64,000 bases of DNA from Penelope pileata (GCA_013396635.1 WBMW01005106.1:956585-1020584); one strand, 5' to 3'. Shown: positions 26,281 through 39,133, counted from the stretch's first letter. Numbers and translations are program-made. Notes: a model not told the origin generated them from the sequence alone.

Positions 26281-29200
26281 AGTTAAAACTTGATGGTGTC
26301 ATATTGGTATTTCTTCAGAACTCTTGGGTGAATATGCTGGCTTGCATGATTTCCTACCAGCCATTTTATGGATCTGTCCTAAAATCTTTACACTCGTATT
26401 TTCAGTTTAGGGTAGTTCTGCTGAAATGTACTGTGTAAAGAAAGATGCAACAGGGTCAGAAGTGTTTTGGAAAAAGCATTAATCCTCATTAGAAACCATT
26501 ATTAGACACTTACAAAATGAGAGAATACAAAAAAAAAAGGTGTTTTTTTTTAAATAATAATGGAAGATTTAGTAGGATTTTGTGTTGTTGAAAACAAAAA
26601 AGGCTAACATGAGAAAAAAATCAAAAAAGCGTTCACATACCTGAAGTCAGAATAGTCTTCACAGCATAAAAAGGAGGATAAATAAAAAGAAGTGATCAAC
26701 AGTCACTTTATTGAATGAAAGGCTATAGAAGGTCAAAGAACAGAGAGAGTGTAAAGGTATGATGGAAAATAACATTTTTAGTATACATATTAATGTCCAG
26801 ATAGTGCTATTTGGTGGGAATGTACATGTCTAGTTCCATCAGGGTCAACTGCACATATCCAGTTCCCAAGGCTGATGAAAGAGTAACTAAATTGCGGTGT
26901 TGTGTTTTTTTAGTGAGTGTTCTGTTATGCTAAAAAAGCCCTTTAATGTTCCATTCTTTTCAGTGATTGTGTGTTTTCTTAAATAACAAATTGTTAAAGC
27001 ATGAGTGCTACATGCTCAGGCATTCACTGTGATATTCTTACACTCTTGGGGCCAGAAGCTGCCCTGAACCTCTTCCTTTCTGCCATATAAAAATTATACC
27101 CACATTATAAGACAGTATAATTTTCTCAGCCTATTTACGTGCTGAGTGCTTAATGCAAAGTGCACGTTTTATGACAATATATGTTGAAGTTACAGCAGAA
27201 TTCTTAAAATCAGCCTTGCTGAATCTGTTGCTGCTCTACAGAGGGTTAAACTAAGTGCATATTGCCCATTTGTACCAGCAGGTACAGAGGAAGGATATCG
27301 GTAGAGTAGGTTTTATGGTAACACATGGTTTTCTGGCCATTAGCCCAGCGATCATGTGCTGATTGGTGTTTTGGTGGGAGGAGAGGCTCGTTCTCTTCAA
27401 ATGTTTTGTCAGTCATTAATTTTAAACTCTGCTTGTTTGTCTTGAAGTGCTGCAGCAGTGTTCAGCGATGCCTGTGAAGCTGTGATACCAGTTATTGCTC
27501 CCATTGCTCCTAATGCATACAGATTTGATCCAGGCCCTGTGCAAAGGCACCTCTTCAACTTCAGCTGTTACTTTCCCACCTCTATGTTTGTGCAGGTTAT
27601 ATACCAAATTTTGACTGGAAAGGTATTTTGTTCCTGTTTTTGTAGGTTATCCTATGCCTTAAATTTAGTAGGTGTGAACTACAGTGTTATCCCGTACTCG
27701 AGATGACCTAGTGAAAAGGGAGATGAGGGTACTTCAAAGGCCTCCATTAAGTGTTTCAAATTTGCTTCAGTGGAGGGGGAATTCACTGAATTCCTAAAGT
27801 GAAAAAGATGCAGAAGCAAGGCAGGAAGAAAGACAGCAAGATCATAAAGAGGGAGAAAGGATAATAGGGAAGAGGAGAACAGATCGTGAGGGTATTAAAT
27901 GCAAGCCTGCACCTAGTACTTGATACTGTCTGCATTTAGAGCTTAACAAATATTAGACAGTTGGTGGCTATATAAAGACTTTATTTTACCTTGTATTTTA
28001 TTGTGCTACCCTCCCACTGGCATTTCCACTTGAGGATGTATTTCTTCATAACTTGACCTGGGAAAGCTTATTAAAGATAGGAACAGGCCTTTTTCATTCA
28101 TTTTTTTTAATCCTTTAATGAAAAGGATGTGCCCATTAATGCTAAATGTACCCATTCCATGGCATTCTGCTGGGTGTATTGTATATGGACAAATACGCTG
28201 CTGAAGTCAGATTTGCATTAAGGATTTTTTCTGTAAGTAATACAGAGGAACAAGAAGGTGCAAAGTAAATTGTAACTGCACAGTTACTGGTATTTTAACT
28301 CAAAATAGATCAGCTCAAAATAGAATGTGAGTAGGAAATATTACTATTTGCAGATGTGATATACTGGTGCTTTAGTAAATGTTTGGAGTTCTTTTCTACC
28401 CAAGATTTCATTATACAGAAATAAACCCTTCTATATGTACTTAATCATGATTAAAATGTGCAGAAATATCACCCTCATTTGGCTAAAGTGAAGCACAGAT
28501 CCAACTCCGGATCTTTCCTAGAGTGAGGTTGGCTGAAAGTGTGCTTTTTATCAGCAAGGAAACTTTCTGGCCTATTTGTTTGCAGAGAACACTTTCCTGA
28601 TGGCTAATAGAAAAGTGAGAAATGGAAACATTGCTGAAGTCATTGAAAACAGTTCTACAATCAATTCCATTACCAATCTAAAACTTGTTAGATAAAATTA
28701 CAAAAATAAGATGTGACCAAAACCCATTTACTTCCAGTAATTATATGAGTGAATAGTTCTTGGCTATTTCTGCTCTCTGAAATGTGCACTGTAGCATGCT
28801 TTATCAATGTTACTAATATATTGTAGAAAACCTAGGTTAGGCTAATTTTTTAGATTTATGTAATGGTGGATCTTCTGCAACTTCCTTTGGAATCCATTCT
28901 TGGTTCTAAAGATGACTGACCTGATACTTCTAACCAGTTACTCAGCCAACATTTCCCTTTACTTGGTTCCTGAATCCCCTCTTATAGCCTCTTCCTTAGC
29001 ACATATGCTATGCAAGATGGATGGTACCTGTATCCATTAATAATTATTTAATTTGTAGGTGTATATCTTCATGAGTGTGTCAATGAGGGATTATCCTCTT
29101 TTGTTTCAGTTGGGCAATGCACTTATGTAGGACGTTTCTTTGTTGATAACAGAATGGGTTATGTCTGTTGATCACTTCATGCTGTTGCATAAAGGACAGT

Positions 29201-29335
29201 GTTTTAGAAATAACTCTATTTTTATTTATCTACTTATTTATTTCTTGTGGTATTTCTCCAGAGATTATTTCCATTGATCACTTAGTTTATTTGTGATCCA
29301 TTTGTAAGGATTCTTGTAAAATTGGTAATGTCTTT
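26281..29335. other. Unique AT-rich noncoding sequence
   Basis: No gene or recognised repeat. Short A and T runs occur near 26530-26552. The open frames at 27422-27706, present on both strands, are under 85 codons and unlike any family I know. Confidence 0.65.
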
Positions 29336-30153
29336 TGGGGCATCCACAACTTCTCTGGGCAACCTATTCCAGTGCCTCACCTCCCTCTGAGTAAAGAATT
29401 CCTTCCTAACATCTAACCTAAATCACCCCTTTTTTAGTTTAAAACCATTCCTCCTTGTCCTATCACTGTCAGACCATATAAAAAGTTGATCTCCCTCCTG
29501 TTCATAAGCTCCCCTCAAGTACTGGAAAGCTGCAATGAAATCTCCCCAGAGCCTTCTCTTTTCCAAGCTAAACAAACCCAGCTCCGTCAACCTGTCTTCA
29601 TAAAAGAGGTGCTCTAGCCTTCTGATCATCTTTGTGGCTCTCCTCTGGACCTGTTGCAACTGCAAACACAACTTTATTGTGCTGGGGACCTGGACGCAAT
29701 ACTTGAGATGGGGCCTCACAAGGAGGACAATCACCTCCCTCTCCCTACTGCCACCTCTCTTTTGATGCAGCCTAGAATACTGTTGGCCTCTGGGCTGCAG
29801 GAGCACACTGCTGGCTCATGTCCACTGGGACCCTCAAGTCCTTCTCGGCAGGGCTTCTCCCAGGGAGTTCTTCTTCCATTCTGTACTCATATCTGGGATT
29901 GCTCCAACCCAAGTGCAGCACCTCGCACTTGGCCTTGTTGAACCTCCTTAGCTTCACATGGATCCACTTCTTTAGCCTGCCCAGGTCCCTCTGGATGGCA
30001 TCCCTTCCTTCTGTTGTGTCAACTGCATTACTCAGCTTGGTGTCATCAGCAAACTTGCTGAGGGTAGTAGACTTGATCCCACTGTCTATGTCATTGATAA
30101 GGGTGCTGAAGAGCACTGGTCTCAAAACTGTCCCCTGGGGGACACTACTCGTG
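29336..30153 (-). mobile_element. CR1 LINE, 5'-truncated, minus strand
   Basis: About 820 bp of a CR1 non-LTR retrotransposon. The minus strand starts inside the RT domain, in the GTCCCCCAG...GGxxxGxVLF region, and runs through the RT C-terminus into the 3' untranslated part, ending near a GTTGTGGATGCCCC segment at 29337-29355. The final 3' stretch with the usual tail repeats is missing or unrecognisable, so this copy is incomplete at both ends. Decayed ORF pieces are described in a separate entry. 5' truncation is normal for CR1, which usually leaves no clear target duplication. Divergence is moderate, so it is a relatively recent avian copy compared with the relic at 25.6 kb. Confidence 0.93.
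29423..30125 (-). pseudogene. CR1 ORF2 reverse-transcriptase remnant
   Basis: Two overlapping open pieces in different frames (30125 to 29772, then 29806 to 29423) encode the C-terminal half of the CR1 RT. The first piece carries the FADD catalytic motif of LINE reverse transcriptases, followed by a GRDAIQRDL segment and a FNKAKCEVLHLG segment. The second carries LFSLEKRR and FIAAFQYLRG, typical of the CR1 C-terminal region. The frame change near 29790 and loss of the endonuclease and N-terminal RT make it nonfunctional. In intact CR1, ORF2 encodes an AP-type endonuclease plus RT that copies element RNA into chromosomal nicks. Confidence 0.9.
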
Positions 30154-31492
30154 AATGCAGGGAAGTATGCTGGTGTGGATGCATAGCTAGCACTAGTCTG
30201 TACCTCTTAAAGAGGTTGTAAAGAGAAGTCTAGGAGATACGTAAACGTAGCAAAAATTATTTGTTAGAAAGGGCCTTTTCATCACTACCAGAATATTTTA
30301 ATCAACATTTCCTGGAATGGCAATAGTATTCTTTAGTTCTTCCACGCAGAGCACTCAGAAGACATTGTAAATACTTCTTATAACAAACTTGATGCATGTA
30401 TATAAGATGAGGCTATAATAGGCCTTAAATCAGAACACATTGGCAGAAGCACAACTAGACCTATTGGCTCATAAGTCTCGTTTCCATGCTTAAATACCAG
30501 AAAACTTTCTTCCTTAAGGATATCAGGCTGTTGAATCCTTATGAAGTCCTTTCCAAGTTTGCCTAACCTCTCTGTGGGTAAAGTAGTTTCAGGAGTTCTG
30601 CTCGTTCTCATGAAAGTAAACTAATTGAACTTTTCCAAACTTTAGATTAGCCATTCAATGTACCATAGCCCTTGAAGAGCAAGCCAAGTACACATTCTGT
30701 CCCACTCTTCCATGACTTATTAAAGGGTTGCTCTGGGTTTCAGAACTCCTCCAGGGAGCATAGAATGCTAACTTGTGCCAGGGAAAACAAAGTGGGGAGT
30801 TGGAAGGGAATAGAAGATGAAGGCTCACATCACTATCCATGAAATAGGAAACAAAAAGTTAAAACTGTGTTTGGGACTGGAAATAAAATTAAACTTTTTG
30901 AGCCATCTTTTCTTTTGTTTCCCCGAGACTATCAAAACAGTCTTTTAAAAAAGTAAAACAGACGTGGCTAACTATATTAGTTTGAATTTCCTACATAGTC
31001 ATAATTCTCTGCAAAAGTTTTGCCTCTCTTGTTGGTCTGGGAAGTGTTTTCACCTACAGTATGTGTAGACAGAGAAGAGGACAGTTTTCTCCCCAATATG
31101 TATAGAGGAAGAAGTGTATGACAAAAAAGCACTGTTCCTAATAATAGAAAGGCAGTGCATGGTGTGCCCAGTGGTTTCCTACAGGATGCTACTGTTGGGA
31201 GTATTGAATGAGTGGTTCAGGGGCATAGGCTCTCATTCACAGATGGGACTGGAAACTGGCAATCTTCATATCTCAGCTCTGTGCTAATATCAGATGCATT
31301 TCTCTGCATTTATGTTCTAGTACAAAACAAAGGGTTTGAAAAAGTATTTCAATATTGAGTTCTATCTGTTCCTTTCTGATTAGCCCAGAAGTATCCATTC
31401 CCACATACACCTGTGTATGGGTCTTCCATCCAGACCTCCAGACATTATCTTGAGTTTCACTCACTAGTTTCCTGTCTTCTCCCAGAAATGTG
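30154..31492. other. Unique noncoding spacer between two CR1 copies
   Basis: No gene or repeat is recognised. Open frames are at most about 77 codons and unremarkable. The spacer separates a minus-strand CR1 from a plus-strand CR1. Confidence 0.65.
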
Positions 31493-31952
31493 AGGTGGAG
31501 GCCGGTAACGAGCAGTGTCCCCCAGAGGTCTGTCTTGGGACCGGTTCTCTTCAATATCTTCATCAATGACATCAATGATGGGATTGAGCGCATCCTCAGC
31601 AAATTTGCCGACGACGCCAAGCTGAGTGGTGCAGTTGACACGTTAGAAGGAAGGGATGCCATCCAGAGGGACCTCGACAATCTTGAAAGGTGAGCCTAAT
31701 GAGGTTCAACACAGCGAAGTGCAAGGTCTTGCACTTGGGTTGAAGTAATCCCAGATATGTATATAGACTGGGAGAAGAGATCCTTGAGAGTAGCCCAGCT
31801 GAGAAAGACCTAGGGGTCCTGGTGGGCGAAAAACTGAATATGAGCCAGCAGTGTGCTCTTGCAGGTCAAAAGGCCAACGGTATCCTGGGCTCCATCAGGA
31901 GAGGAGTGGCCAGCAGGGACAGGGAAGTGATTGTGCCTCTCTACTCTGCCCT
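31490..31952 (+). pseudogene. CR1 ORF2 reverse-transcriptase remnant
   Basis: The opening frame (to 31693) carries SVLGPVLFNIFINDI and FADD, the core RT motifs, then GRDAIQRDL. It ends at a TGA where the family normally has a Trp codon. About 10 bp are missing just afterwards, moving the conserved RFN-AKC-VLHLG segment into another frame. A third piece (31822 to 31952) holds the MSQQCALA and REVIVPLYSA segments before the N gap. The coding capacity is therefore dead independently of the gap. Confidence 0.9.
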
Positions 31953-32036
31953 NNNNNNNNNNNNNNNNNNNNNNNNNNNNNNNNNNNNNNNNNNNNNNNN
32001 NNNNNNNNNNNNCCCAGGCCATTCTATGATTCTATG
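31493..32036 (+). mobile_element. CR1 LINE, 5'-truncated, interrupted by an assembly gap
   Basis: Plus-strand CR1 starting in the RT domain (GTGTCCCCCAGAGGTC near 31508) and ending in two perfect copies of the CR1 3' octamer ATTCTATG at 32021-32036. A run of 60 N (31953-32012) replaces the segment between the RT C-terminal region and the last bases before the tail. The matching interval in the copy at 34951-35660 is about 490 bp, so the true element is probably near 970 bp unless it carries an internal deletion. The tail suggests a family distinct from the GATTCTGT-type copies in the same window. Confidence 0.93.
31953..32012. other. Assembly gap of 60 N
   Basis: Sixty consecutive N bases inside a CR1 copy. 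By comparison with the CR1 at 34951-35660, the missing part corresponds to about 490 bp, so the printed gap length is likely not the real size. Confidence 0.99.
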
Positions 32037-34950
32037 AAATGTCCTCAGCAAGGAGTTACTGGAGAAAATGTAGACAGAGTTGGGAATGATTTCCCTGATA
32101 CAAAGTGTCGTTATCTTTCAATATAGCTTAATCATTCATATTCTGTAGCTGTTGGCAGGGCAGAAGGGAGATGCTAGAGGGAGTGTTCTTGCCCTCCTAG
32201 GGACTTGGAAGTAAGGAGTTCTTCATACTAGGCATATTACAGCTCTCACACTCCAATCTAGAGTGCTATAGTCTAGGTGCTGTATGAGAAGAAGCCTTGC
32301 AATTTTTTAAGATATTTTAAAAAGCAAAAAATGAAGGGTCAGCCGAGGTGAGTGTACAGAAAGGAACGATTGAGACAACAGTTCCAGCAGGTGTGATGCC
32401 AGCTGTCATTGTCAGTCTAAGCTCTTCTAGGAGAAGCTTGAATCTGAAGAAATGGGAGAGTTTGGACACAGCCTTTCCAGGGCACTTTGCCCTTTCTGGT
32501 TTCCTCTTGCTTAGCATACTGGTTGCTGTGCTTCCCAGCCTCAGGTGCTCCACTTGTCCTGATTACATCTTGCATATCAGGCATCTGGTTCTGTTACGAG
32601 AAGTCCACAGTCTGAGCTATGTCCCCATGGCAGTGGCAATGCTAAGTGTCACCAGGCACTTTTTTCTTAGGTATCTGTGTGGTGCCTCTCCCACTGTATG
32701 AGCAGACATAACAGAAGAGTAGGAAAAGTAAAACCAAAAACAACCCACAATAGTTCCATGATATCAGTAGAACTATGCATTATTTATGCACACTTGAATT
32801 TTAATGAAGAGGAATACCATTTACTCATTAGTTTAGAAGCCAAAAATACCCACCACTTAGTGTTGACTCTGAGCTGTCTCCCTTTCCAGATATTACATTT
32901 TTATTCCACTTCTCAGACAGAAGATATTAAATGTCGGTGTTTGACAGGCATTATTTTTGTTACTCTACCAGTAAGTAATACAGATCAGCACTTACTGTAA
33001 GGGTTGACTTGGATCCAGATGGAAGATTCTTGTTCATAACCCCACTCCGTGATATACTGAAATGAGCTACAACACAGTGATGTTGAAAGTTATATAATTT
33101 AGTGAATAGGTAAGGTTCTTTTTCAATACCCTGAGAACAGGATGATGAACATTAGTATAAAGTGCATTGCAGATGGCCATGGGTAATCTTGTCCTGGCTG
33201 AAATAAATGTCAACATTTTCTTTGTCTTTCTTTAGATCAGAATGCTACCTTCTGGCTTCTTCTTGTTCAGGTCGTTCAGAATACAGTTCCCTTAGGATAT
33301 GTGAGCCAGTTTGCTTTGCACCAGCAAAATGGTTGTGATTTTCCATGGGACCATCTGTCCTGACTTATTCAGCACGCGAGTAAAGGTTGTACAGTTAGAA
33401 AACTATTCAGAAGTGAGCCTGAAAAGACTTTACACAATGAACTCTCTTTTATTAAGCAGATTTGTGTGAATTTTGACAGCATGAATGTTCAGTTTTTGAA
33501 AATGGACAATGAAAAGAACTGTTGTGGGTAAAACAGGCTGGCCAAAGTTAGAGAAAACTTCTTCTTGCTAACTTCAGACTTGGTGCTATAAGAAGGAAAA
33601 AATTCATCTGGAATCTCTTTCACTTTCTCAATAGAACCTCATAGGAACAGATCCAAAATGGTAATTCTTATTTTGTACGTATATATTTAAGTAGAAAATT
33701 ATATATTAGACAAAGCAATGGGGAGGTGACCTTACAAACTTGTAAATGAACTCCAATCACTACAATCTACAAAGTTTAATTCACTTCTTAAATTGAAGTT
33801 TAAAGTACGTCTGTGTTCAATATGTTCGGTTGATCTAGGAAATGTACCTTGCTCTTGGAATGCCTTTACTAGACCTCAGTAGTTTTGAATACACTTGTTA
33901 CCATATTTCATTGAGGTGACACCTTAAAACACAATTTAAAAGGTCATTATTGCAAAAGATGTGACATAAAAGTATAACAGGTTTGTCCAGGGCTAAAAGT
34001 GAAGGGATGAGTCATTCCTTCCCTAGGCTATGCTGGAATTACGAAAAGAAAATTAAAATAGAGGTTGGTAGAAAAGTGCAAGACATTGTGAAAAGCATCA
34101 TGAAATAGGCAAAGAAAGGGAATGAAAAGGGCAGAAAAGGTGGTAGTAGACAGCAGAGGGCTGGAAATTAGAAAAGAAACAGTAGGAAGAGGCAAGAGGG
34201 GCAGGGAACAAGGCAATACTATAAATAATCAGTGTCTCTTGGGAAGAAGTAGCTGTCATCCTGTTATATCCCTACAAATTGACACTTCTCTCACAGCTAC
34301 TGTCAGTGATGTTCTGCAAATGCTCCACTGCAAAAATGTTAAAGACATACTGATGAAAATGTCAGTTTTTTAAAAGTGCGAGTAAGGATACCGAGGTTCA
34401 ACTCCTAACTGCTGAAAAACCCCAAGTCTTAGCAGTTCTCTGTAATTAACAGTGCTACTATTTAATACTTTGAGGTGACTTTTGAAGCCCAGAAGTATAA
34501 AAATATCTACAAGGTTCCTGTTATGGCACCATGTTTCCAGTTGTTTGTAACTCCAGCAGGTCCCAGGCAGAATGCCTCAAGTGTTTGTGAACGTGCCCAT
34601 GAGGATGATTGTCCTTTCTGAGAGGAGGATTGCAAATGAATACTCTTTCTTTATTGGAACAGTAGATTGTATGGAAATATGAATTTGGTAATCAGCTGAT
34701 ATATGGGTATTTGACTGTGCAGCCTAGCTATACTCTTAGCCATTTTTTAAGTGTAATATTTATAGCTTTATAAACTAACAACATTTCTTTTGTGGAATTC
34801 AGAAGACAGCTGTTTCTCTTTACATCACATTAAGAGATCAAAGATGAAAAACGATGGCGTTTCCAAAAGCAGTTTTGTTCCCCGGTTCAGGCTTACTTAA
34901 ATAAAATTAAGGTCTGCTGTGCCAGAACTGGGGAGAATATGTATGCACAA
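32037..34950. other. Unique AT-rich noncoding sequence
   Basis: No gene, RNA or interspersed repeat is recognised. Open frames here are at most 117 codons, without family resemblance or paired splice signals. A purine-rich stretch at about 34100-34210 is low complexity rather than coding. Confidence 0.65.
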
Positions 34951-35343
34951 TGCATCAGTACAGGTTGGATGACATGCTGGAAAGGAGCTCTGCAGAGAAG
35001 GACCTGGAGGTCCTGATGGACAACAGGTTGACCATGAGCCAGCAGTGTGCTCTGGTGGCCAAGAAGGCCAATGGTGTCCTGGGGTGCATTAAAAAGAGCG
35101 TGGCCAGCAGGTCGAGGGAGGTGATCTGCCCTCTGCTCTGCCCTGGTCATGCTTCACCTGGAGTACTGTGTCCAGTTCTGGGCTCCCCAGTACAAAAAAG
35201 ACAGGGACCTGCTGGAAAGAGTCTCCCTTTGGGCCACCAAGATGATAAAGGGCGTGGAGCATCTCCCTTATGAGGAAAGGCTGGGTAAACTGGGTCTGTT
35301 CAGCCTGGAGAAGACTGAGAGGGGATCTTATCAATGCTTGTAA
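34950..35343 (+). pseudogene. CR1 ORF2 C-terminal remnant
   Basis: Two frames are needed. 34950-35273 encodes the SSAEKDLEVLMD and MSQQCALVAKKANG segments. From 35149 a second frame encodes LEYCVQFWAPQY, MIKGVEHLPYEERL and LGLFSLEK. A net 2-bp deletion relative to the copy at 31931-31952 explains the shift. The catalytic part of the RT is absent through 5' truncation. Confidence 0.9.
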
Positions 35344-35660
35344 ATATCTAAAGAGTGGTATCAAAAAAATGGGGCCAGGCTTTTTCCAGTGGTGCCCAGC
35401 AACAGGACAAGGGGCAATGGGCACAAAGTGTAACATAGGAAGTTCCATCTGAACATGAGAAAGAACTTCACTTTGAGCGTGACAGAGCACTGAAACAGGC
35501 TGCCCAGAGAGGCTGTTAAGTGTCCCTCTCTGGAGATATTGAAGATCCACCTGGATGATTTCCTGTGCAACATATTGTAGGAAACCTGTCTTAGCAGGGG
35601 GGTTGGACTGGATGATCTCCAGAGGTCCCTTCCAACCCCTATGATTCTGTGATTCTGTGT
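34951..35660 (+). mobile_element. CR1 LINE, 5'-truncated, with complete 3' end
   Basis: About 710 bp of plus-strand CR1, starting downstream of the FADD motif and continuing through the RT C-terminus into the 3' UTR. The 3' end has the GGGGGGTTGGACTGGATGAT segment, GAGGTCCCTTCCAACCCC, and two copies of GATTCTGT (35643-35650 and 35651-35658). The AGCAGG stem-loop near 35585-35600 is preserved but imperfect. This is the best copy in the window for measuring what the 60-N gap at 31953 should contain. Confidence 0.94.
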
Positions 35661-38600
35661 GGTCAGAAAAATTGCCCGAAAATTCCAATTTAATGTATAA
35701 TTGCACATTATAATTGCCTAAAACCAGCTGCATGTTAGGGACATTAAAATACATATAAATACTCAATACCTTTATATCTGGCTGTCTGATCATGTAGGTT
35801 CATACTTCCATTAAGAAAAGCAAATGAGACAATGCATTTCAGTGTGGCTGTTTCATGATTCAGATCATCAGCTCATTTCCTCACTGAATGTTCTTAAGTC
35901 AAACATAGTCTTAAATTCCATTGCTCAGATTTTTAAGCAAGACATTTTCTGGAGTTGTATCACTTTCATCTGTACACTCTAAAATATGTCAACCATCACT
36001 TCCTCAATTATTTGCATGATTGCATATAATTCTGTTTCAAGATGAAATAGATATATAAGCAACTGTCTTTTAATGCTGTTGATTTCTGACAGGCTTTCAG
36101 AAACACAGGATTTGTATTAATTGTTGCAAAAAGGACGACATGTTCAAGACAATTAGGTTTGATGAAGTGAGTATGCACAGACAGTGCATATACATATATA
36201 GTGCCAGTTGCCATTATGCATTCTCAATGAGATATCTTTGAAGATGTAAAACTAGAATTGATAGTGTATGTGGCAGGAATAGTGTTTTGTTTCAGATGGG
36301 ACAAAATGGAAGAAAAAAGCACTGTCAGTTTTTATCAGTGCGTTTTGAAGTTTTGCTAGAACAGAAGATATGAAGTGTCACATGGTGTTGCTGATCGTTC
36401 TTTTTGTTTGCTTGGAGTGAGCTTAAATTCTGTTGATAAATTATCCTTTTGAACATCCTGAAGTCTGTGGGCAGGGAATTTCTGTAGTGCAGTGAACTTG
36501 AGCAAGAACAGTTTGGAGCATTTACATTGAGAAAGGGTTGCCAGGGGGAATGAATCCAAATGGCACTAAAATAGTAAAGCTCTTAGCAAACTTAATGGTA
36601 TAGAAGTTATTTTGCATTCTAGGCTATGTACTGATCCTAAGTGCTATCAAGAAGCTGGAAAAGAAAGAATATAAGAATGCAGCAAAAATATAGATTTGGT
36701 ACTTAAATTAATTGGAAAAACATGGAAATCATGCTGTGATTTAATCTATCCTTAACCTAGTCCATGACTCCTAACTCACGAAGAAGACTGAATGCTGGAA
36801 TAGATTGCAAATATGCTCAGAGCTTTAATTTGAACTGCCAGTGGAATAGATTGGATTGTGTGTGCTGCCCAGATACTAGCAACATTTCTCATTGTTGTCA
36901 AAGAGCATGCCAGCAGCGCCTGGCCACACTGAGGAGGAAATCAATGGCGAGTACAACATTCTAAAGCCACTTCTTTTCAAGCATGTCAACTCCTTTCAAC
37001 ACAAAACTTTCCAGTTTACAGAGATGAAGTTTCTAGTGTCTTCCCACAGTCGTAAGCATCATTTTGGACTTAAGAATTGCAGAAGTGGTACTAAGAAAAG
37101 AGAAGACAGGATTTACAGACTAAACTTGACCTGTAGCAAGCCTTGTATGCCTCTGCTAAGTTGTTCTTCAATTAGTTCTGTTCTAATGGCACAGTTAGGA
37201 ATGGTTTGGCTTGCTGATGTAGAGACAGGAAGAGTTTTTCCAAAGCAGTATTGGGTACCTAGCTGCGATTTGTACTTCTGAAATTACTAATTCAATATAT
37301 ATTTTATTGAATAAAGTCACTACAACAACAATTTGAGGCACTTCAAATACATTCAAACAAATTCAGTTTCATAGCACTCTTGTGCATTGCTAAGGGTTTT
37401 CAACCAAACATTTCTTCTAAATGAGCTGTAGACATTATAGGATGGCACTATGATACTGACCATTAATTTCAAAGATGCTTGATTGTTACCTGTACACATT
37501 ATACATCTTTGGCCTTTATCTGGGTCTTTTCTGAGTCTAGAGCCTTTTATTAATTTTCGGGTGTATTGATCTTCTATCACAGAGTAAGCATTTTGTTTTC
37601 TTGAGATGACTCAGTGTGTCAGTTGTGAAGACCATTCTTCCTCATTCTTATCTGTAGATCAACTTGTTCTCTGATATGAGATTTGATGTCCTGCTGTTTA
37701 AATGTTCTCACCTCTGGCCTTAAGCCTTTACCTGCAGTTGCCCTTTCTGACTTTCAAAGTAGGCAGCAATCCCTCAGTCTGACATTTTGATATCTCATCA
37801 GCCAAATCATCTCATCTGGAGAAGAGGGGGCCATGCACTTAGAAGGGGATACTGGTATGACTATTCTGTTGTAGTTACATCAACCATTCCCCATACAATT
37901 TAAATGGAATTGAAATATATTCCAGGAAATAAACAGTTAATCATGTATGAGAAGCATGAAAAAAATGTGTAGGTGGAGTTGTAGACAATATATTCGTTTT
38001 CCATGTAATTTGGTTATTATTGGCAGGATGGAAGTGGTGCTGTTTGCCCTACAAAATTAGGAAAAGATTGTAAAGAAATGATATATTTTCCACTCCTGTA
38101 TAGTATGGCATATCTTTAGACTTTATGACATTGAAAACTTCCACTATTCTGCATGGTGCAGTGGTGCTTGGCTGGTATTGCTTAATCATTCTAATGGTAA
38201 TGAGGCTAAAGGTTTTATACTGGTGTTTTGGCTGCACTGCACTAGTCCATCAATGTGTAATGATATTTTAAAGCCTTATACAAACTGAGAACAGATGCAT
38301 TTAAAAAATAATGTTACTAAATCACCAAATTGAGGTGAAATTAAGATTTGATAGTTTTACTGTTCATAAAACAGCAACACAAACATTCAGTGCTCTACAG
38401 CACAAAGAAGCAAAGTCACTCAGATCTCTATTCAGACAGCAAGAGGTACAAGCCTGGGATGTAACTATTATAATATTTAACTTGAGTGCTTGAGGACATT
38501 GGCTATACAGGGTCACTGGAGTCAGGGGAGACATGTAATGACCTCTGAGACTTCCTCCTATAGAATGGTAACTTGAATGTCATCGCTGTTTCCCTGCTTC

Positions 38601-39053
38601 TGCTTACCAAGTATGTAAAGAGTTAGATTTTGTGGCCTTGAAGGTCTTTTGGTCTTAGATACCACAGAAGCTGAAAAGTCTCAGTTGCACATTTTCAGTG
38701 AGTAGCCAGAACATGGCCATCAAAGACCCCATGTCAGCCTATTCCAGCCCAGATTTCTCTTGTGTGAAGCAGAATGGAGTTACAGTCCTCAGAGTGGAAA
38801 AAGGAACCATTCCCTTGCAATGCAAGGATGTGCTCCAGCTGGTGCTGAGAGATCTGGTGCTCATTGGTCACTCAGAACCGCCTAGACCTTGTACAGGAGC
38901 CTGATTTATTTAGAATCTGTTTCTAGGTTCACATTATGTAAGATAAAGCTACAGCAAAAGAACAGAGCCTTTTTAATGGTTGTTTATCAAAAGAACAAGT
39001 AATGTTCCAAGGAAGGCTTAAGAGAATAAGTGCTGCATTTCCACTCCATGCCA
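35661..39053. other. Unique noncoding sequence
   Basis: No recognised gene or repeat. An ATG-initiated frame of 125 codons at 36904-37281 is followed by AATAAA at 37310, but it matches no family I know and its length is within chance expectation; it is discussed as a finding only. The remaining open frames are 75 codons or fewer. Confidence 0.6.
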
Positions 39054-39133
39054 GGAATCACGGAATCACAGAATTGTAGGGGTTGGAAGGGACCCCTAGA
39101 GTTCATCGAGTACAGCCCCCCTGCCAAAGCAGG
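39054..39133 (-). mobile_element. CR1 3' tail fragment, about 80 bp
   Basis: Only the CR1 3' end is present, on the minus strand. Plus-strand GGAATCACGGAATCACAG (39054-39071) is the tail repeat in reverse complement. It is followed by GGGGTTGGAAGGGACC and a perfect CCTGC-CAAA-GCAGG stem-loop at 39120-39133, the conserved 3' hairpin of CR1. This is extreme 5' truncation, with the homology ending right at the hairpin. Confidence 0.9.

Noticed and set aside
31273..31680. 135-codon minus-strand frame at 31273-31680
   Set aside because: Its start lies antisense to the plus-strand CR1 and the rest is unique sequence; it is a shadow of the repeat.
35089..35793. 234-codon open frame on the minus strand
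   Set aside because: It runs antisense through the plus-strand CR1 at 34951-35660 and is a by-product of that repeat's composition.
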